Origin: Paragordius varius
Taxonomy: Eukaryota > Nematomorpha
NCBI GenBank assembly: GCA_964247055.1
Contig: OZ176053.1
Span: forward strand, 10,850,001 to 10,914,000
Length of the DNA: 64,000 nucleotides
Direction: 5' to 3'
Below the pieces are notes generated by a model. The model ran no database searches. It worked only from the letters and a program-made list of their open reading frames with translations, and was not told the DNA's origin. This document shows, piece by piece, positions 14,636 to 27,537 of the stretch (the stretch's first letter is position 1; the number at the start of each line of letters is the position of its first letter). The position numbers were made by a program, and so were the translations under genes.

Positions 14636-17377
14636 TACAGTTTTATTTAGTAAAGTGCATTATGATCGCTTGATTCTTGTATAAGTACTTATTATCTCAG
14701 CCTAATCAGTATTTAAAAAAATGTAAACCTCAATACAAATCACACCCAAAAATACCAAAAATTTATTTATTATTCAGCATCATATATAACCATTTTTAGG
14801 TTAATTTTTCATTTAAGGAAAAAAAACTAATTAAATTCTTACCAAAATGGTATTCTTGCAACATTCGGATCAAAGCCTTGTTCAAATTATATCCGAATAT
14901 AACCAGCACTGTTTTTACTTCCCTTGTAAAAAATTGAGTTACATTATCATATTCTTTATTATTATTATTAATTGTATGTAAAGTCGTTATAATATGACTC
15001 GTATGATGTGAAACGGGTGTAGGTTCCAACATTTCAAAATTCTTATTCATATTATTACCATCAACATTTTTGTGAACACTTTTGTTATTAAGATTAAGAT
15101 GATTAAGATTTATTTCAGCATATGGTGGTGTAATCATTTGATATGTTTTTTGTATCAAATCAAAAATTAGAGGAAAGTATAGGACATCATTGGCAAATAT
15201 GGCTTGGTTCTCGCTTATGTAAAACGGGTTATGACCACCAAAAATGTAAATTTTATTCTAAAACACATAAAAAATATATCATTATTGTTTTTCATCAATC
15301 AATTTAAAAGTAGTAGCAAATATAAATTTAAGGATATTTAAGATATTAATATAAAATGTTACTTTATAGAAATGCGCGGTGTGCCCAATGATAGGAACGC
15401 CGGTAGGATATAAATTTTCAGACCATTCTTGAGAATATACTGATCGACTAAATTTGTAAAATAATTGAATCAAGTAATGTGATTAGATGCGGTTTTAAAT
15501 ATGTATTAACATCTTATTCCAGGATAAAAAAAAACATTTAATTGACGTTAAATCCCCTAACATTGTTGGTAAAAATGTATGATGATTGCTGATTTTTGCA
15601 ATAGAAAAAAAACTCATTTTCAAAAGGTTAAAATTGTATGAAAATCCATTATAATTAAAAACTCTTTTAAAGCGTATCAGTCGACTTACAATATCATAGT
15701 GTGTAAACAAATCGAATTCCGAAGAATGTTGAAAATTAAAAATTACTAATAAAAAATATAAGAAACGGCAAAAAATGGCTTGTTTATATCGACAAATTTA
15801 TTGAAACCTACAGGACCGTTTCAGTGAAATTAGACATTTGTAGCTGATGTTCAAAATCCTATTAATGTTTGTTAATATTTTAAAACTATGCCAAAAATAT
15901 TAAGTAATTTGTAAAATTGTAAAATGTTTGATATTTACAAAAATATTTTGAAAAAGCAATAAAATATTTATTATTTAGGAGTATTACCTTATTACAAATA
16001 TATATATATATATATATATATAAAAGCTTTTAACAAAAATGTATAACAAATTAATAATCGATATGATAGTGCCAAAACAAAGTTATTATTTTAATTCACT
16101 TTTTTTCCATACCAAATAATCAATTAAAATTGTATAAATTATAAATTCTACTATGGGCTAGCAAATTTTTACTTATTATTATAATTTACAAATAAAAAAA
16201 ACACCTATTAATTTCAAATAAAATATGAGCTTTATTAAAAATATGCTATAATATTAATTTAATTTAACATACCTGAAAATAAGTGGTAATAAGATATCAT
16301 TATTATGATTATTATTATGATTGGATGTTTGATTATGATTGAAAGGGTAACCACCAATAGAATAGATCATTTCACCAATCTCATCGTACAATAAGACATT
16401 ACCGACCAAAGGTAATAAGGCGTTTGGATTATTTTGTATGATAACCGTTCTACGCTCAGGTTTTTTTACCGTCGTAAAGTTGTTTTCCTCACAAAATTTA
16501 CTTTCTTGATAAAGTGGGTCTATTATATAGAGGAAAAAAAGCAAATATTAAGAATTTGCAAATTTAAACCTTTTTATATATGTTCTAATTATAAATTTTA
16601 GAAACATATGGAAAAATCGCAAAAGAATAATCATTAAATATTTTCAAATTGATTTGGAGATAAAATATAAATTAATTATTATTATAAAAATCGGTTATTT
16701 AAAAATTACCTTGACATAAAACCGTTTGTTGGAGTTCGCAATCTTTGCCCAACCAACCCGGAAAACATATACATTTTCCGTCATTACAGAAACCATGATT
16801 TGAACATTGTGGATCATAACATGAATCCCCATGCCTAAAAAGAACAAATAAATCAATTTATCTAAATTAATTTGTAGTTTTAATTAATATAATAGTTGCA
16901 ATCTACATATTATAGATATATAAAAAAGTATCGAAATATTTAAAAATATAATAAGCTATAAAATTCAAAAGATAAAAAAATGTTAAATACCAATAGGTTA
17001 AATTAAATCCGTGATATTCGTATGCTTGATCGCTTGTAAAGTAAATGGCCAGAGAATTTGTTGAAGATTTTAAATCAGGGAAATCAATTAAATCACGCTT
17101 ATTTTTCAATCCACTGTATTTTAAAAATTGATAAAAAAAATTCGAATATATTATAATAAAACCATTTTAGATGCTATACCTAATGGATGCAATTAGCCTT
17201 GAATAAATGGAAAACCCATCAAATATATACAAATAATCCCATTCACACTCAGTTTCAAATTGGGTAATTCTTATATTTATTTTAAGACCCAATTTTGCAG
17301 TTAATATCCAAAAACAATTTGAATTTGGGTCATATACCTGGTCACTATGTGCTATAAATCCATGGCTTTTCGTTATA
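383..17377 (-). CDS. ATRN: Attractin-family transmembrane protein (5' exons missing)
   Basis: Single-pass cell-surface protein; attractins act in cell adhesion, pigment and melanocortin signalling and neural maintenance in other animals. Exons (5' to 3'): 17377-17180, 17113-16991, 16834-16710, 16519-16273, 15447-15363, 15257-14843, 14577-14280, 13894-13617, 13113-13029, 11608-10912, 10639-9932, 9674-9527, 9226-9172, 8811-8770, 8536-8337, 8254-8138, 8036-7107, 6812-6691, 6464-6161, 5766-5520, 5088-4942, 4801-4716, 4109-4027, 3961-3903, 3834-3756, 3621-3520, 1362-1269, 756-471, 416-383 (TAG stop). Codon phase agrees at every junction. Order of domains: CUB (GFIA, CEWDYLYIFDG, SDQAYEYHGFNLTY), EGF (CSNHGFCNDGKCICFPGW), kelch blades, four PSI-like cysteine clusters, laminin-type EGF pair (ACTCNGHSHC, NGGMCQPCFCHGHSNIC), membrane helix (CFLFLLFFAALSWKIKQ), then the attractin tail motifs MATRPF and PIAIEP. 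About 2,130 aa are visible, against about 1,430 in human attractin; the extra is Asn/Ser-rich spacer. The C-type lectin domain is absent. Signal peptide and first EGF exons were not found. Exons 13 and 14 rest mainly on phase. Confidence 0.93.
1008..1235. repeat. MITE-like repeat with TTCACCC motifs, copy 1
   Basis: The two ends are inverted: TACCATTTACAGTTCAAA at the left and TTGAATTGTAAATGGTA at the right. Inside the right arm the phrase TCRAGGGTGAATTT recurs three times. A related copy lies at 11.8-12.25 kb. It sits in the attractin intron between exons 1362-1269 and 756-471. No coding capacity is seen. It probably is a decayed non-autonomous DNA element, but the family is unknown. Confidence 0.5.
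1533..3502 (+). mobile_element. RTE-like LINE, 5'-inverted, in an attractin intron
   Basis: Non-LTR retrotransposon fragment. The 3' part (about 2531-3502) reads on the plus strand: catalytic block LIFADDIVLT, then YKAGVRP, ETWPLN, LKYLGHIE and the GRPTHCWSDNI C-terminal motif. The 5' part is inverted (minus strand, about 2545 down to 1533): [33 protein letters not shown], then the same FADD block again. The element is flanked by an 11-bp direct repeat, ATTAAAAATTA, at 1522-1532 and 3503-3513, which fits a target-site duplication. The plus-strand end carries a short tandem ATCAAGT repeat, as RTE elements often do. The reading frame is broken in several places and the element is dead. The arrangement fits twin-priming 5' inversion. 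The clade call rests on the C-terminal motifs only. Confidence 0.88.
1537..2690. repeat. Inverted duplication of the FADD block inside the LINE
   Basis: About 150 bp at 1537-1690 is the reverse complement of 2531-2690, with only a few mismatches over the length (for example AATTTTCGCGG against AATCTTCGCGG). The spacer is about 840 bp. It is the overlap between the inverted 5' piece and the direct 3' piece of the LINE, so both copies encode the same FADDIVLT stretch. It could fold into a long hairpin in the attractin pre-mRNA. Confidence 0.9.
7029..7070. repeat. (TA)n microsatellite
   Basis: About 21 TA units in the attractin intron just downstream (in gene sense) of the exon ending at 7107. 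A plain simple repeat, likely length-variable. Confidence 0.95.
9432..9479. repeat. (TA)n microsatellite
   Basis: About 24 TA units in the attractin intron between exons 9674-9527 and 9226-9172. No other feature seen in this stretch. Confidence 0.95.
11822..12250. repeat. MITE-like repeat with TTCACCC motifs, copy 2
   Basis: Lies in the 1.4-kb attractin intron between exons 13113-13029 and 11608-10912. It contains TCAAGGGTGAATTTGAA near the left and AAAGGGTGAATTTTAAATG near the right. The middle phrase ATAAATTATGTGTTT matches ATAAAGTTATGTGTTTTT of the copy at 1.0-1.2 kb. It is longer and more diverged than copy 1. The rest of this intron shows nothing recognisable. Confidence 0.4.
14583..14631. 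repeat. (TA)n tract abutting an attractin 3' splice site
   Basis: About 24 TA units end only a few bases before the TTACAG acceptor of the exon that starts at 14577 (minus strand). It takes the place where a pyrimidine tract would be expected. Confidence 0.9.
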
Positions 17378-17585
17378 CTAAAATATATGTCGATACAAAC
17401 CTTAATCTTTTGTGAAAATGGTTACATTTAGTAATATTAACAGAAATAATCTTAAACAGGCACAACTGCAAAATCAGGAATGCAATCCTGAAAAGCATCT
17501 ATCACCTAGAGTCGACCACACTGATTTGTGACATTACTCTTTTCTGATGATTTGAATTTAAAAAAAAATTACACCTAATGATCAT

Positions 17586-17810
17586 ACTTTTAACACTTCG
17601 ATTTAAATTGGGGTATCCAAATAACCCAGACTAAATTTAAGTTAAAATTTCTAAAAGACTATTGAAGGAAACGTCCTAATTTAAATTTATGCTTCTATCC
17701 TAATAAAAATTATATAAATATGCCAAAAAATTTCAATAAAATTTTTTGAAAAAAAAGTTCCATGTCAAACTACTTCGACGCCATTTTTATTTAAATTTGC
17801 AAAATATTGT
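17586..17810. repeat. Dispersed repeat, copy A
   Basis: Shares ordered blocks with 18762-18935: TTAACACTTCGATT, TTTATGCTTCTATCC, AAATATGCCAAAA and CATGTCAAACT followed by a GACGCC or GACACC step. A further inverted fragment may lie near 18.02-18.11 kb. No reading frame. The family is unknown. Confidence 0.5.
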
Positions 17811-18761
17811 CTTCATTTAAGGGTAAATTGTTTAATTTGTATTATTTTTCAATACCATTGCATGAATTTCACGTTGACTAAATTTTTAACTCTCTGTTTT
17901 AGCTCGAAATAAGTAAAATCAAGTATTTCTGAATAATTTTTTTAATTTCGGTTTATTAATGTTATATAAGTGGAAGATTTTGCCATGGTTTCAATTCCTT
18001 CCATATTTTTTAAAGAATTTAATTTTAAACAGGACTGGGGTATTTAATTTCCCGAATTTAAATCGAAGGACTAAAATGAATGTGTTGTATCCAAGTGTTA
18101 AAGTTGATAAATTTTGATTATGCGCTTTAATAATAAATTTGTTTATGGTTGATATCTTACCCAGATGATCCATCACTAATAATTGCCTACACAATTAATT
18201 AGAGTGTGGTTAATTTTATTGGAATTTCTTGGCGTTAATTAATATATTTATTAACTTATTGATCCATTTATTTTTTGTACGCGATGACATTTTTGTGTAG
18301 TTTTCAACGCAGTTTTGTAGTTAACAAACTATTGTTGAAAAGTTTTTTAGTCAAAATAATTATCAATCCCTGTTCTTCTCTATACAATGCTTCCGAAATC
18401 GGGGAGAATAATTGATAATTTATATATTTTGATATTGCGCCTCATTGAGTCAAAGTTATTTTCTTTTTTGCTATCAGTGCTAATATCAAAGTTATATTTA
18501 GGCACAATATCTTAAATTTATCAGTAAAACTAAATGAATTATAATTAATTTTGATAAATATTATAACATAATTAAATTACCAATGTAATTTTTAGCAGAA
18601 TCCAGAAATCTCAAATTTTTTACCACCTCTCAAATAGGGTATTATTAACGCAAAAATAAAAAATGAGAAAAAGGAACTTTTATTTGCTAGATTATAACAG
18701 AAAATTATTTTTGAGAAGATACATACTTTGTCAAAAATATTTAGCAAAATTATTTAACACT

Positions 18762-18935
18762 TCGATTCAAATCGGGTCTAAATACCACAATATTAAAGGG
18801 ATACTAAAAAAAACTACTGAATGAAACGGAATTTATGCTTCTATCCAAAAGTTTTATAAATAAGCCAAAATATCTTGAAAGTTGGAAAAAAATTCCGTAT
18901 CAAACTGCAGGACACCGTTTTATTTACAACTTTTT
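18762..18935. repeat. Dispersed repeat, copy B
   Basis: Second, shorter copy of the repeat at 17586-17810, in the same orientation about 1.1 kb away. Alignment by eye shows collinear blocks with small gaps. It may be an old segmental duplication or two insertions of one element. Confidence 0.5.
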
Positions 18936-19287
18936 TGAACAATGTATAATCCTAAACCTAAAAGTTTTAATTTTATTAAGATCACTAACATTGGTATAAA
19001 CAGAAAAAGTGGTATATTTTGCAATTTTTTATTTTTAGCTTTAAATTATCCTTCTTACCTGGAATCATGATTGATTCCATATACTCTCATTAGCTTTCGG
19101 AAAAATGGGCTCAAAGTAAAAAAAATATTATATGGTGGCGCATTTTTCAGGGCGTATAACCGTTAATTTAAAAAATCCGCTCGACTTAAATTTTGACTTT
19201 TTACGGGTAATATTTTAAGCACGGATTGAATTCATACCTGATAGGTTTTCTGAAATTTAGCCCCAAAGGCGCGCTATTTTGATATGA

Positions 19288-19796
19288 CGGGTCAGTTTTT
19301 AGCGGGTAATCCTTACCCAGCAGGTATCATCAAAGAAACGATTAAGTAAAATTTTTGCCTTTTAACAGGGAATACATGGAATCCTTATTGAATTTTTACA
19401 GTCTCATACTTTGGGCGAAAAATAGATTCAAAAAATTATTTTTGTGGACATTTTTTTTAAAAAATGGCATTTTACGGGGGGAACGGGTAAAAAGAGGGCC
19501 TAAATTAAAAAAGCGAGCCTACCATGTTCAAGGAAATCGAAAATAAGTTAAAAAAAATCGTATTTGAAATCGAATGGCCCAACATGTTTTCCGGAAAATC
19601 GGCTCAAACACACGATTTTTTGTTTTTTACACTAAGTTGACCCGAACTGGGGGCCTAATTCAAAAAAAGGGCAAAGCTATTGTCGAGGCACCATTAATGA
19701 TAATATATTTTCGATATTTGGATTTGACTAGGTCTACCGGTTTTCCGGAAACAGATCACAAAGCCACCCTTTTCCATTTTTATAAATATATAGATT
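19288..19796 (+). repeat. TATA-ended interspersed repeat, single copy
   Basis: About 510 bp collinear with each unit of the array at 52.0-53.7 kb. Shared blocks in order: AGCGGGTAA.TCCTTACCCAGC, CTTTTAACAGGGAATAC, ATTTTACGGGGG, GGGTAAAAAGAGGGCCTAAA, GGTCTACCGGTTTTCC, GATCACAAAG and the terminal CCATTTTTATAAATATATAG. It has more G+C than its surroundings. Short reading frames in it do not resemble a known protein. It could be a Helitron/Helentron-related non-autonomous element or an unknown family. Confidence 0.7.
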
Positions 19797-20931
19797 TCAC
19801 ATTAACCAAAACTTCCAAAAAATAAAAACACATTTTAGATCTGACTATTCAGAAGCATATAAAATCTCCCAATGATAATCATTCTATTACAAAAAGGTTT
19901 TATTAATATGAGTAAAAGAAAGTTTTTATAATGATTAATAAATTGGTTGATGATAAATCAATTTAGTGAATATAACATATTATCGCATAAAAAACTTTTA
20001 TAATCAAATGAAACATGTTAAAAATACTTTTTTTCACATACATACTATATACATTCTAATTTATAGTATGTTCTAATCAAAGTTAATTTTCAGGATGAGC
20101 AAAGAATGATAAATAGGTAACACCACCATACCCCACCAAAAACAAATCAACCAATGATAATTTTTAAGTTTTGTATTAAAAATTTAACTTTTATCTATTG
20201 ATCTACTCTATTCAATGGATAAATTTCAATCTTACTGAAACTAATCGCCTTACAAATCTATAACTTTTGATTAATTGATACTGCCTATTGTCTATGTGTC
20301 TGTCTTCTTCCTTTCATATCACAAATTAACAAATGTGTGAAAACATATTTAACAGGTAGTACAAAATAAGGATATTTCACCAGTACAAACATGATAATTG
20401 CTAATTTACTTTAATTCATAAGTAGCCTTCTAGACCAAATTTGTTCTGTCTTCCAATCAAACGTATATATAATGTTAATTATATCAAGGAATTTGACACA
20501 ACTCAGCAAAAGTGACTTTATGTAGAAAGATTTGAGAGAAAAGATAAAATACACCCGAAAACAAAATTGTGTACTCAATTTATGTGTTGTCAATAATAAA
20601 AATAATTTGTAATATAAATATACTTAAACGAGACAACTTGAAAAAACATATATATTAAAATTTGTGTTAGGTTTAAAAAAATTTGATTCAACTTATCAAA
20701 ATGTCATTATAAGAATAAAGAATACCTTAAAAATGAAATTTTTGTCTCACTCATTTATTTTAATGTAATCATAAATTTAATAATAAATAAAGAAAATGAG
20801 ATCAAATATTATATTTTAGATATAATAATTATGATATGATGACAAATATTTAAAATAAAATTTGGTTAAATATATAAATTAAATATGTATATTGCAGAGT
20901 ATGGTTTTCATTTTACATGTTGAAGTCTAAT

Positions 20932-23900
20932 TCAATTCGATGATTCCCTAACTAAGTTTGTTGAATCATCAATATCATTATATTTGGTGTTTATATTATT
21001 AGTATTCATTTTTTCCATATATCGCATATTTTCATGCATAAATTTTGCGAAAAAGGATCGAAAAGGCTCATTAAATTCGGCATTAATATATTCGTTTTCG
21101 GGTGGATTAATATTTCCCTTATTTGCAATAGTTTTGATTGAATGAGAATTTGTACAATTACTTATTTCATTGACACTGAGATAGGGTGGATGTAAAAAAT
21201 TGTTTCCAATATAAAATGGCCCCAAGGATGGTTGTTGCTGTTGACAAGCGGTGATGTTGCTATTAAGCAAAGGAGATATTTTTATCGATTTTGATAGCTT
21301 GACATCATCTTGAAAAACGGTTGAGTTAGTATTAATTTTTAATGCTTTAAATGTTTCCGCAGTGGCTAAATTATTCATAGGATTGTTGGCTAACGTTGGG
21401 TTTGGTTTCGTAGGCAAATTATTGAGATTTTTGGTTGGATAAAATGAGTTTTGGGTCATCATCATTGAATTATGAAGGTTAAGGAAATAGGGTTGATGAT
21501 AAGCAAAAAAATCCCAAAAAGTTGACATAAACAAATTATTGTTAGTATTATTATTGTTGTTAAGGTTAGGTGGATTATTTAAAGCATTGATATGTGGATA
21601 GGAAAGAAATGGCCAAAACCAATATGGATTCTGCTGTAAGTTTCCGAAATCATTGCAAAATTTATTTTGGTCAACCGTTTTATAGCACGAATCTTCTATG
21701 GTTTGGGTGGATTCAGGTACAATAGAAACTTCTAAACGTATATCAGAGAAAAAATTAGCAACATTGATTTTGATTCATGAATTTTACTATTTGTTACAAA
21801 AAATATGGTAATTTTTAATAAAAATTTGATAAATTTTAATGTCAAAAAAAGTTTTTTCTTTATTTACTTATATTTTGGTCAAGGCTATCCAATTGTTCAT
21901 GTTTTAGATTTTCGGAAACATTCTCAGTTTTTTGGCTCTCAGAAACATCATCATTCTTTTCCATTTTAACTGTATTTCGATTCCCTAGTGTTGTCATTTG
22001 GTTAAAGTAGGTGCTTTTAATTTGTTTTTCCAATTTCCTAACCAAACTTTTGTACAACCAATTCGATCTATGCATATTTTCATTATTCATTTGTAAGGAA
22101 TTAGACGGTTTCGATGAAAAATTTTCTACCATTATATTAGCCTTAGGTGCTTCAAAAGTATCTGCCGTTGTATTTACGCGTTTATTTGGATGATATACTG
22201 AGGCGCCAGAATTCCGTTTAAATTCGTGTAGTGAATCATATTTGCAATTTTTCGAAATGGAAGTGTGTTCCTTTTTCCAAAAAACCTCTTTTTTGCGTTT
22301 TAGGCCTATTTTTCGTTCACGATGATTGTGCTTGAAATGTTGGTCTTTAGATAAATCATTTATACAAATATCCATGTACGGTTTGAAAAGAATTATATTT
22401 TCAGGGCCACGATCACACTTTTTATCCTGGGGGCTGTTAATATCTTCTTTTTGATTTGGAGGATAAGTTTCGACTTTAGTATTGGATATATTTGGCATAG
22501 ATGTAGGGGAAATTTTTTCTGTTATTATTATCATATAAAAAAGATTAATAATCAAAATTTAACTAATTTGTAAAATTTAAAATTTAATTATTACCATTAT
22601 ATGCTTCGTTTATTTGGTTCATTTCATGGCGTTTCAGATAACTGCGATCTCTAAAACAAAAAGGTAATTTTATAAAAAAATATTAATAAATAATTTCAAT
22701 TAAAGTCATATTTACCGTTTAGAAAGTCCATTGTCACGGAAACCTTTTGCAAATGGGTTGTTGTCAATTTTCAATTGCGTAATCTATATTTTTTAAAAAA
22801 AAACTTTAATAATTTTACCGAAATCAAAAAAATTAAAAAATCGAATATTTGGGTAAACTTACCCGTTCATTCTGATAAGCCGTGACTGCAATAAAGTGAC
22901 ATTCATCAAAGACAAAAGTTTTGACCTCTTCTTTCCAACGTATTTCGGAGTTTAATTCAAAAGATTTTATGATGTGGATTCTGGGAACGTATTTATGCAT
23001 TGAATTCAATATGACCTATTAATGTTAATAATATTAGAATATATATTTATTCCAAATTTGTTTATGTAGCACACACTTTTTCAAAGTTACACCCTAAAGT
23101 TTTAACCAATTTTTGTCTTAGATATTGTAAAACTGACTATTTTTACTAAACTTACATGTCCATTTTGATCCATGGTATTATTTGTGAGTTTAATTTTGTG
23201 AAATAGAACAGATTGTTTCATCCAATCGGCCCCTGTGGCCGGCGAATCAGGATGAATGTAAATTCTTGAAGCTGGGTTTTGTAATTCAGCTTTTCCACTC
23301 ATGACCCATTCATTAGCGTGATATTTGTAGCGAAAATCATCGTAGGGTATAATATCCATAAGCAAAAAATATTTTTCATCCACTTCCAAACCATCAATAT
23401 TGATTTTTAGTGTTGGGAACATACGCCTATTTTATTAATTAATAGAGTTTCATTTAAACATAATTTAATTGTTACATAAGAACCATTAATTTAACTAGTT
23501 CAATCAAAATTATATTAAAAGATACAATATTTTTGTTCTTTAAATTGAATACATTTTTATGGATTTTATCATTATTTTAAATATATCCATCTTTACGCCA
23601 TATTAATCCAAAATTGATTTTTTAATTTGGTGTCCCCTATACATTACAATTGAAATTTTCGTAATTTTCTATATTTACTAAATCAATATGGGATTCTGTT
23701 TAGCTATTAATTTAAAATAAAATTTAATTTTTTATTGAAAAATATTTGTAAATAAAAAAACAGTTCTGCTAATTTGGCTAAAAATAAAATTATATTTATG
23801 GAAATGTCAATCAAAACTGATCGGCAGCTAATTGAAAAAAATAACTCAAAAATAAAAAATCGCGCAAAAAAGACGAAGTCTGAATTTTAGACAATAAATT

Positions 23901-24191
23901 AATTATATAAATAAATAATAAATTTTAGAAAATATTAAATTTTTACCTGCCCGATTTAGTGATAATCATTTCTGTGCCCAGATTATGAAATTTATCCCAC
24001 AATTCCGAATTATCCAAACTTAGTGTAATTCCTTCATGCTTTTTTTCATAAATTGGATCTTTTTGTTCGTTAAGTTTAGGGCTGTCCATAGCATTTGAAT
24101 CAAAAGTAAAGGGTGATTTAGAATTCAGTAAGCCTTTATTCAACACATCTGATAGGTTGGTTTGAAAAATTTGTTTAAGAGCTCCACTCAT
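20932..24191 (-). CDS. T-box transcription factor
   Basis: Sequence-specific DNA-binding developmental regulator of the nucleus. Exons: 24191-23947, 23426-23156, 23015-22863, 22783-22716, 22650-22595, 22518-21868, 21731-20932 (TGA stop); phases agree and give 747 aa. The start is the ATG of MSGALKQIF. The T-box spans about residues 61-246 with [20 protein letters not shown] at its head, [60 protein letters not shown] and NNPFAKGFR, so the DNA-contact and hydrophobic core blocks are all present. The tail of about 500 residues is Asn/Ser/Thr-rich with no recognisable domain. Subfamily is unresolved: LLMDI..DD.RYK and a basic run after the T-box lean to TBX2/3/4/5 types, while W-M-K-Q and the D-x-N-G-H step recall TBX1. 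A tree of the domain would settle it. Confidence 0.95.
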
Positions 24192-27100
24192 TTTATTCAG
24201 AAATTTATAAATTAAAAATGAATGATCAAAAATAAAAAATTTTTTAAAAGTGATATATGTAGATTAAAATATGCGTGAACTTGTAGAAATGTTAAAATAA
24301 AAATGATAGACTTTAGAGGAAATATATACGAAACACACTTTATCAATACACATGTATAAATAGGATAACAGATATTAGTATAATATTGTGTGTTTTTCAA
24401 GAGTAGAGAGATTAAACAGATAAGAAATTTTATAAATTTTACAAAGAAATTTTTAATCAAGTGAAAAATATATAGTTTACATATGACGATATTCTAAAAT
24501 TTATTTCAATTTAATATGGAAAATATTTTTGTGTAAAAATTTTCCGGCAAAATTTTCACCAAAACATATTTATGGCCAAAACTTTAAATAAAACACCTTA
24601 ATGGAATAAAGTGACAATTAATTTATAATGGAAGTTAAAACACTTAACAATTCACCAAGGACCTATAAAATTTTTGTGGTTATCGCCTCTAAAATGGCTA
24701 TCTGAATTTTATTATAAATTGAGAGTATCGTCATATCCATTTTATTATTTTAAGGCAAATAAAAAATCATTTTTTAAAAGATATTATTGACACTATTAAA
24801 AATGAACTAATGATATTCAACATTAATTTTTATATTTTATATTATAATCATTTTGTAACAATATTCAGAGTTTACATGTTAAGTTGTATGTTCATATATA
24901 CTGATGTTACCTGTCAAATCAAGCAATGTTATAAAGCAAAACATTGTTTTATCAAACCTAAATAAGCTTCTTGTTTTTTTAAAAAATAGATATCTGATTA
25001 TACATATTGCAATTAATATGTCAAATATATTTATTGTATAAGGTTGGTTGATATTGTATTCAACACTAAAACAATAATGCTTCTGTAAACTAAAGAGATT
25101 ATATCTGCTTTTTAATATTTTAACAATCTATGATCAATTTTTGGAATTTTATCTTTATTAATTTTGCTACTAAAATAAAATGTTTGTATCTAAAAATTTA
25201 TAAAATCAATCTTTATTAAAAATATGATAAATAGTATGTAACATTTGTAAGTCACAATTAAATTTCTTTAACATATATATAAATAAAATAAGAGAGACAA
25301 AAAAGATAATTATAACATGGTAAAAGGCGCGTCAAAACCGGATAAAAGAATTAAGCCGACTATTTATTTAAGGGATGACTTATACATAAGATTTATAATT
25401 GATCTGATTGTGTAAGACAGATATAAAGGTGAATATATATATCATTACACTATGATCAAGTCCCATGCAAATTTATTAAACTATTTCATTATATATCTTT
25501 ATTTGAATCGTGCATATTTAAATTCACGATTCTTCAAAATCATTGAGATTTTAAATCCTCAAATTTTAAATAAAACGAACGGGGTATGAAAAATTTTATT
25601 GGCTAATTAAAGGATAATTTAACACATTACACAGAATGTACTCACTCTTCTTCTTATTAGCACCAATAAAAATGTAGCAAATGTTTTTTATCGGTTTTTT
25701 TGTTGCTTGTTTCAATTCTTTTGACTCTATAAAAATTAACGGGAACGAATCCTAAAATTTAACCAATTATTTGCAAATTGGAATTATCTTTTTAAAAAGT
25801 TCAATCTAAACAGCGGCAAGCAATAAAAATGATAAAAAAAACGGTACAATTGATGAAAATTAAAAAGTTTATATTATCAAATATCAAATGTTTCATGTAC
25901 AAAGTTCACCTTATTTGAGCCCCAAAAAACTAAATAATAAAATTTAAATGTAATTTGTTAAATAAATTATTTCATGTAATTTTTCAAGCTTATATATCTC
26001 TCAGAATATCATATTCACCACTATATATACCTATTTTTTAATTTAATTTATTAGACAAGTATTTTCATAACTTTTTTAAATGGCAAAAATATTATTCTTA
26101 TTATATAATAACTCAAAAAGATTTAATTTTTTTTCTCACATAACAACCAACAACTTTATTATATGTATATATTTACCGACATTGGCGACAAATTTGTCAC
26201 TTATCTGATTATTTTTTATGCTACTGTTTTTGTTTTGTTTTATTTCTTATATCCATAAAAAACAAAATGTATCACAAAAAATAAACTTACCTGCGTTTTT
26301 TTTCTTTAAATAATAAAAATATTTATAATATTTTTTTTTACAAAAATTCTAGACTTAACACTTTTTAGAGACACCACTATTTTATAACCCAATACCATTT
26401 ACAAAAAATTTGGTTTATAATTAAAATAGTATAGAAAAATTTAAAAATTTAATTATTTATCTCCAAAAAGATTTTATACGCCCACCAAATAACCAACCAT
26501 ATTTGTGAACACATATAAAAAAGTTTTTTATGCCAAATTTTCGGCATCCTCACATAAGAGACTTCAAAGAAAATGGTTTAGGATTTTGTATTATGATAAA
26601 ACTACGCCATTACACCTATTTGGTGACTCAAAAAAATTATCTAACTTATTTCTTTATACATAATGTTAACACTAAATTTAATTTAATTTTACAAAGTTAT
26701 AGTAATAAAAATTGAAAACAAAATCATATTTTATAAAAACAACCTAAATTTTTAATTGTAACAAATATGTGTTATTAGTTGTCATATAAAATAATTATTT
26801 TTGAATGGGATACGCAATTAGGCGCTATCTATGTAATTGCTAATGATTAAAATATATATTCCCTACACTCGGTTTTTGATGAGTAAGAGATTATGTATAT
26901 ATTAAAGTCAAATTATTTAACCAATAATCAAATATTTTTATGATTCCAATAGAATCACAACTTAAAAATGGCCTTAAAAATATATTAACCAACTTTTTTC
27001 CTACAATATCTGTATTCCTATTTTGGTATGGTGTGAAAAGTGAAAAGGCGACAGTCTTTATATATATGATTTTTTATAACAAAAAAAGTTTGTTATCTAC

Positions 27101-27537
27101 ATATAATTTTATAAATTTTAGTGGTCATCTGAATGTATACCACCTACCTTTGTATTTTTTGCTATTGAGATAAAAGATGCGTTTTAGGCGACAGGAAATA
27201 TGTAAAAAATATCTATATATGTGTAAGTATGGCTTTCTTACTCGACAAAGAAAAATTAGCACATAGAGTATTATAAAAATATTTTTTAAATTAACCCTTG
27301 TTAAAATTAAACAACTCAAAAAATGATTTATCTAATCATAAATTTTTATGATATAAAAGAAATAAAAACAGGATGTATCAATTTTACAATATCGGCGGCC
27401 TAATTAAAAATCTTGCAAATACATATGTACATGTGAGAATATCGAAATGGCACTTGTTATTAAATTTTCTACCATAACTTTTATAGAGAACTAAAAAATA
27501 TGTTAATTAAAAAAGTATAAAATTATATATACACATA

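Larger units (their letters stand above)
17378..20931. other. Gap between attractin and the T-box gene; repeats only
   Basis: The missing 5' exons of attractin (signal peptide, first EGF) should lie here if the gene is compact, but no minus-strand stretch with the expected cysteine pattern was found. A short candidate on the minus strand near 18177, ATG followed by four codons and a GGGTAAG donor, is too small to call. Two diverged copies of one repeat (17.6 and 18.8 kb) and one copy of the TATA-ended repeat (19.3-19.8 kb) fill part of it. The remainder is A+T-rich with no feature seen. Confidence 0.6.

Noticed and set aside
15667-15755. Possible attractin exon ending at an ATTGTAAGT donor
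   Set aside because: Its phase fits neither neighbour, while exons 16519-16273 and 15447-15363 join directly in phase to give a normal kelch segment.
18100-18194. Short minus-strand frame with ATG and a strong donor as the first attractin exon
   Set aside because: No signal peptide and only a few codons; the evidence is not above chance.
23943-24460. Frames upstream of the T-box ATG as N-terminal extension
   Set aside because: Stops intervene, the sequence is A+T-rich without motif, and the ATG at 24191 gives a normal T-box N-terminus.
26530-27319. Short open frames in the gene-free region
   Set aside because: They are composed of A+T-rich codons with no family motif, no splice continuity and no length beyond chance.
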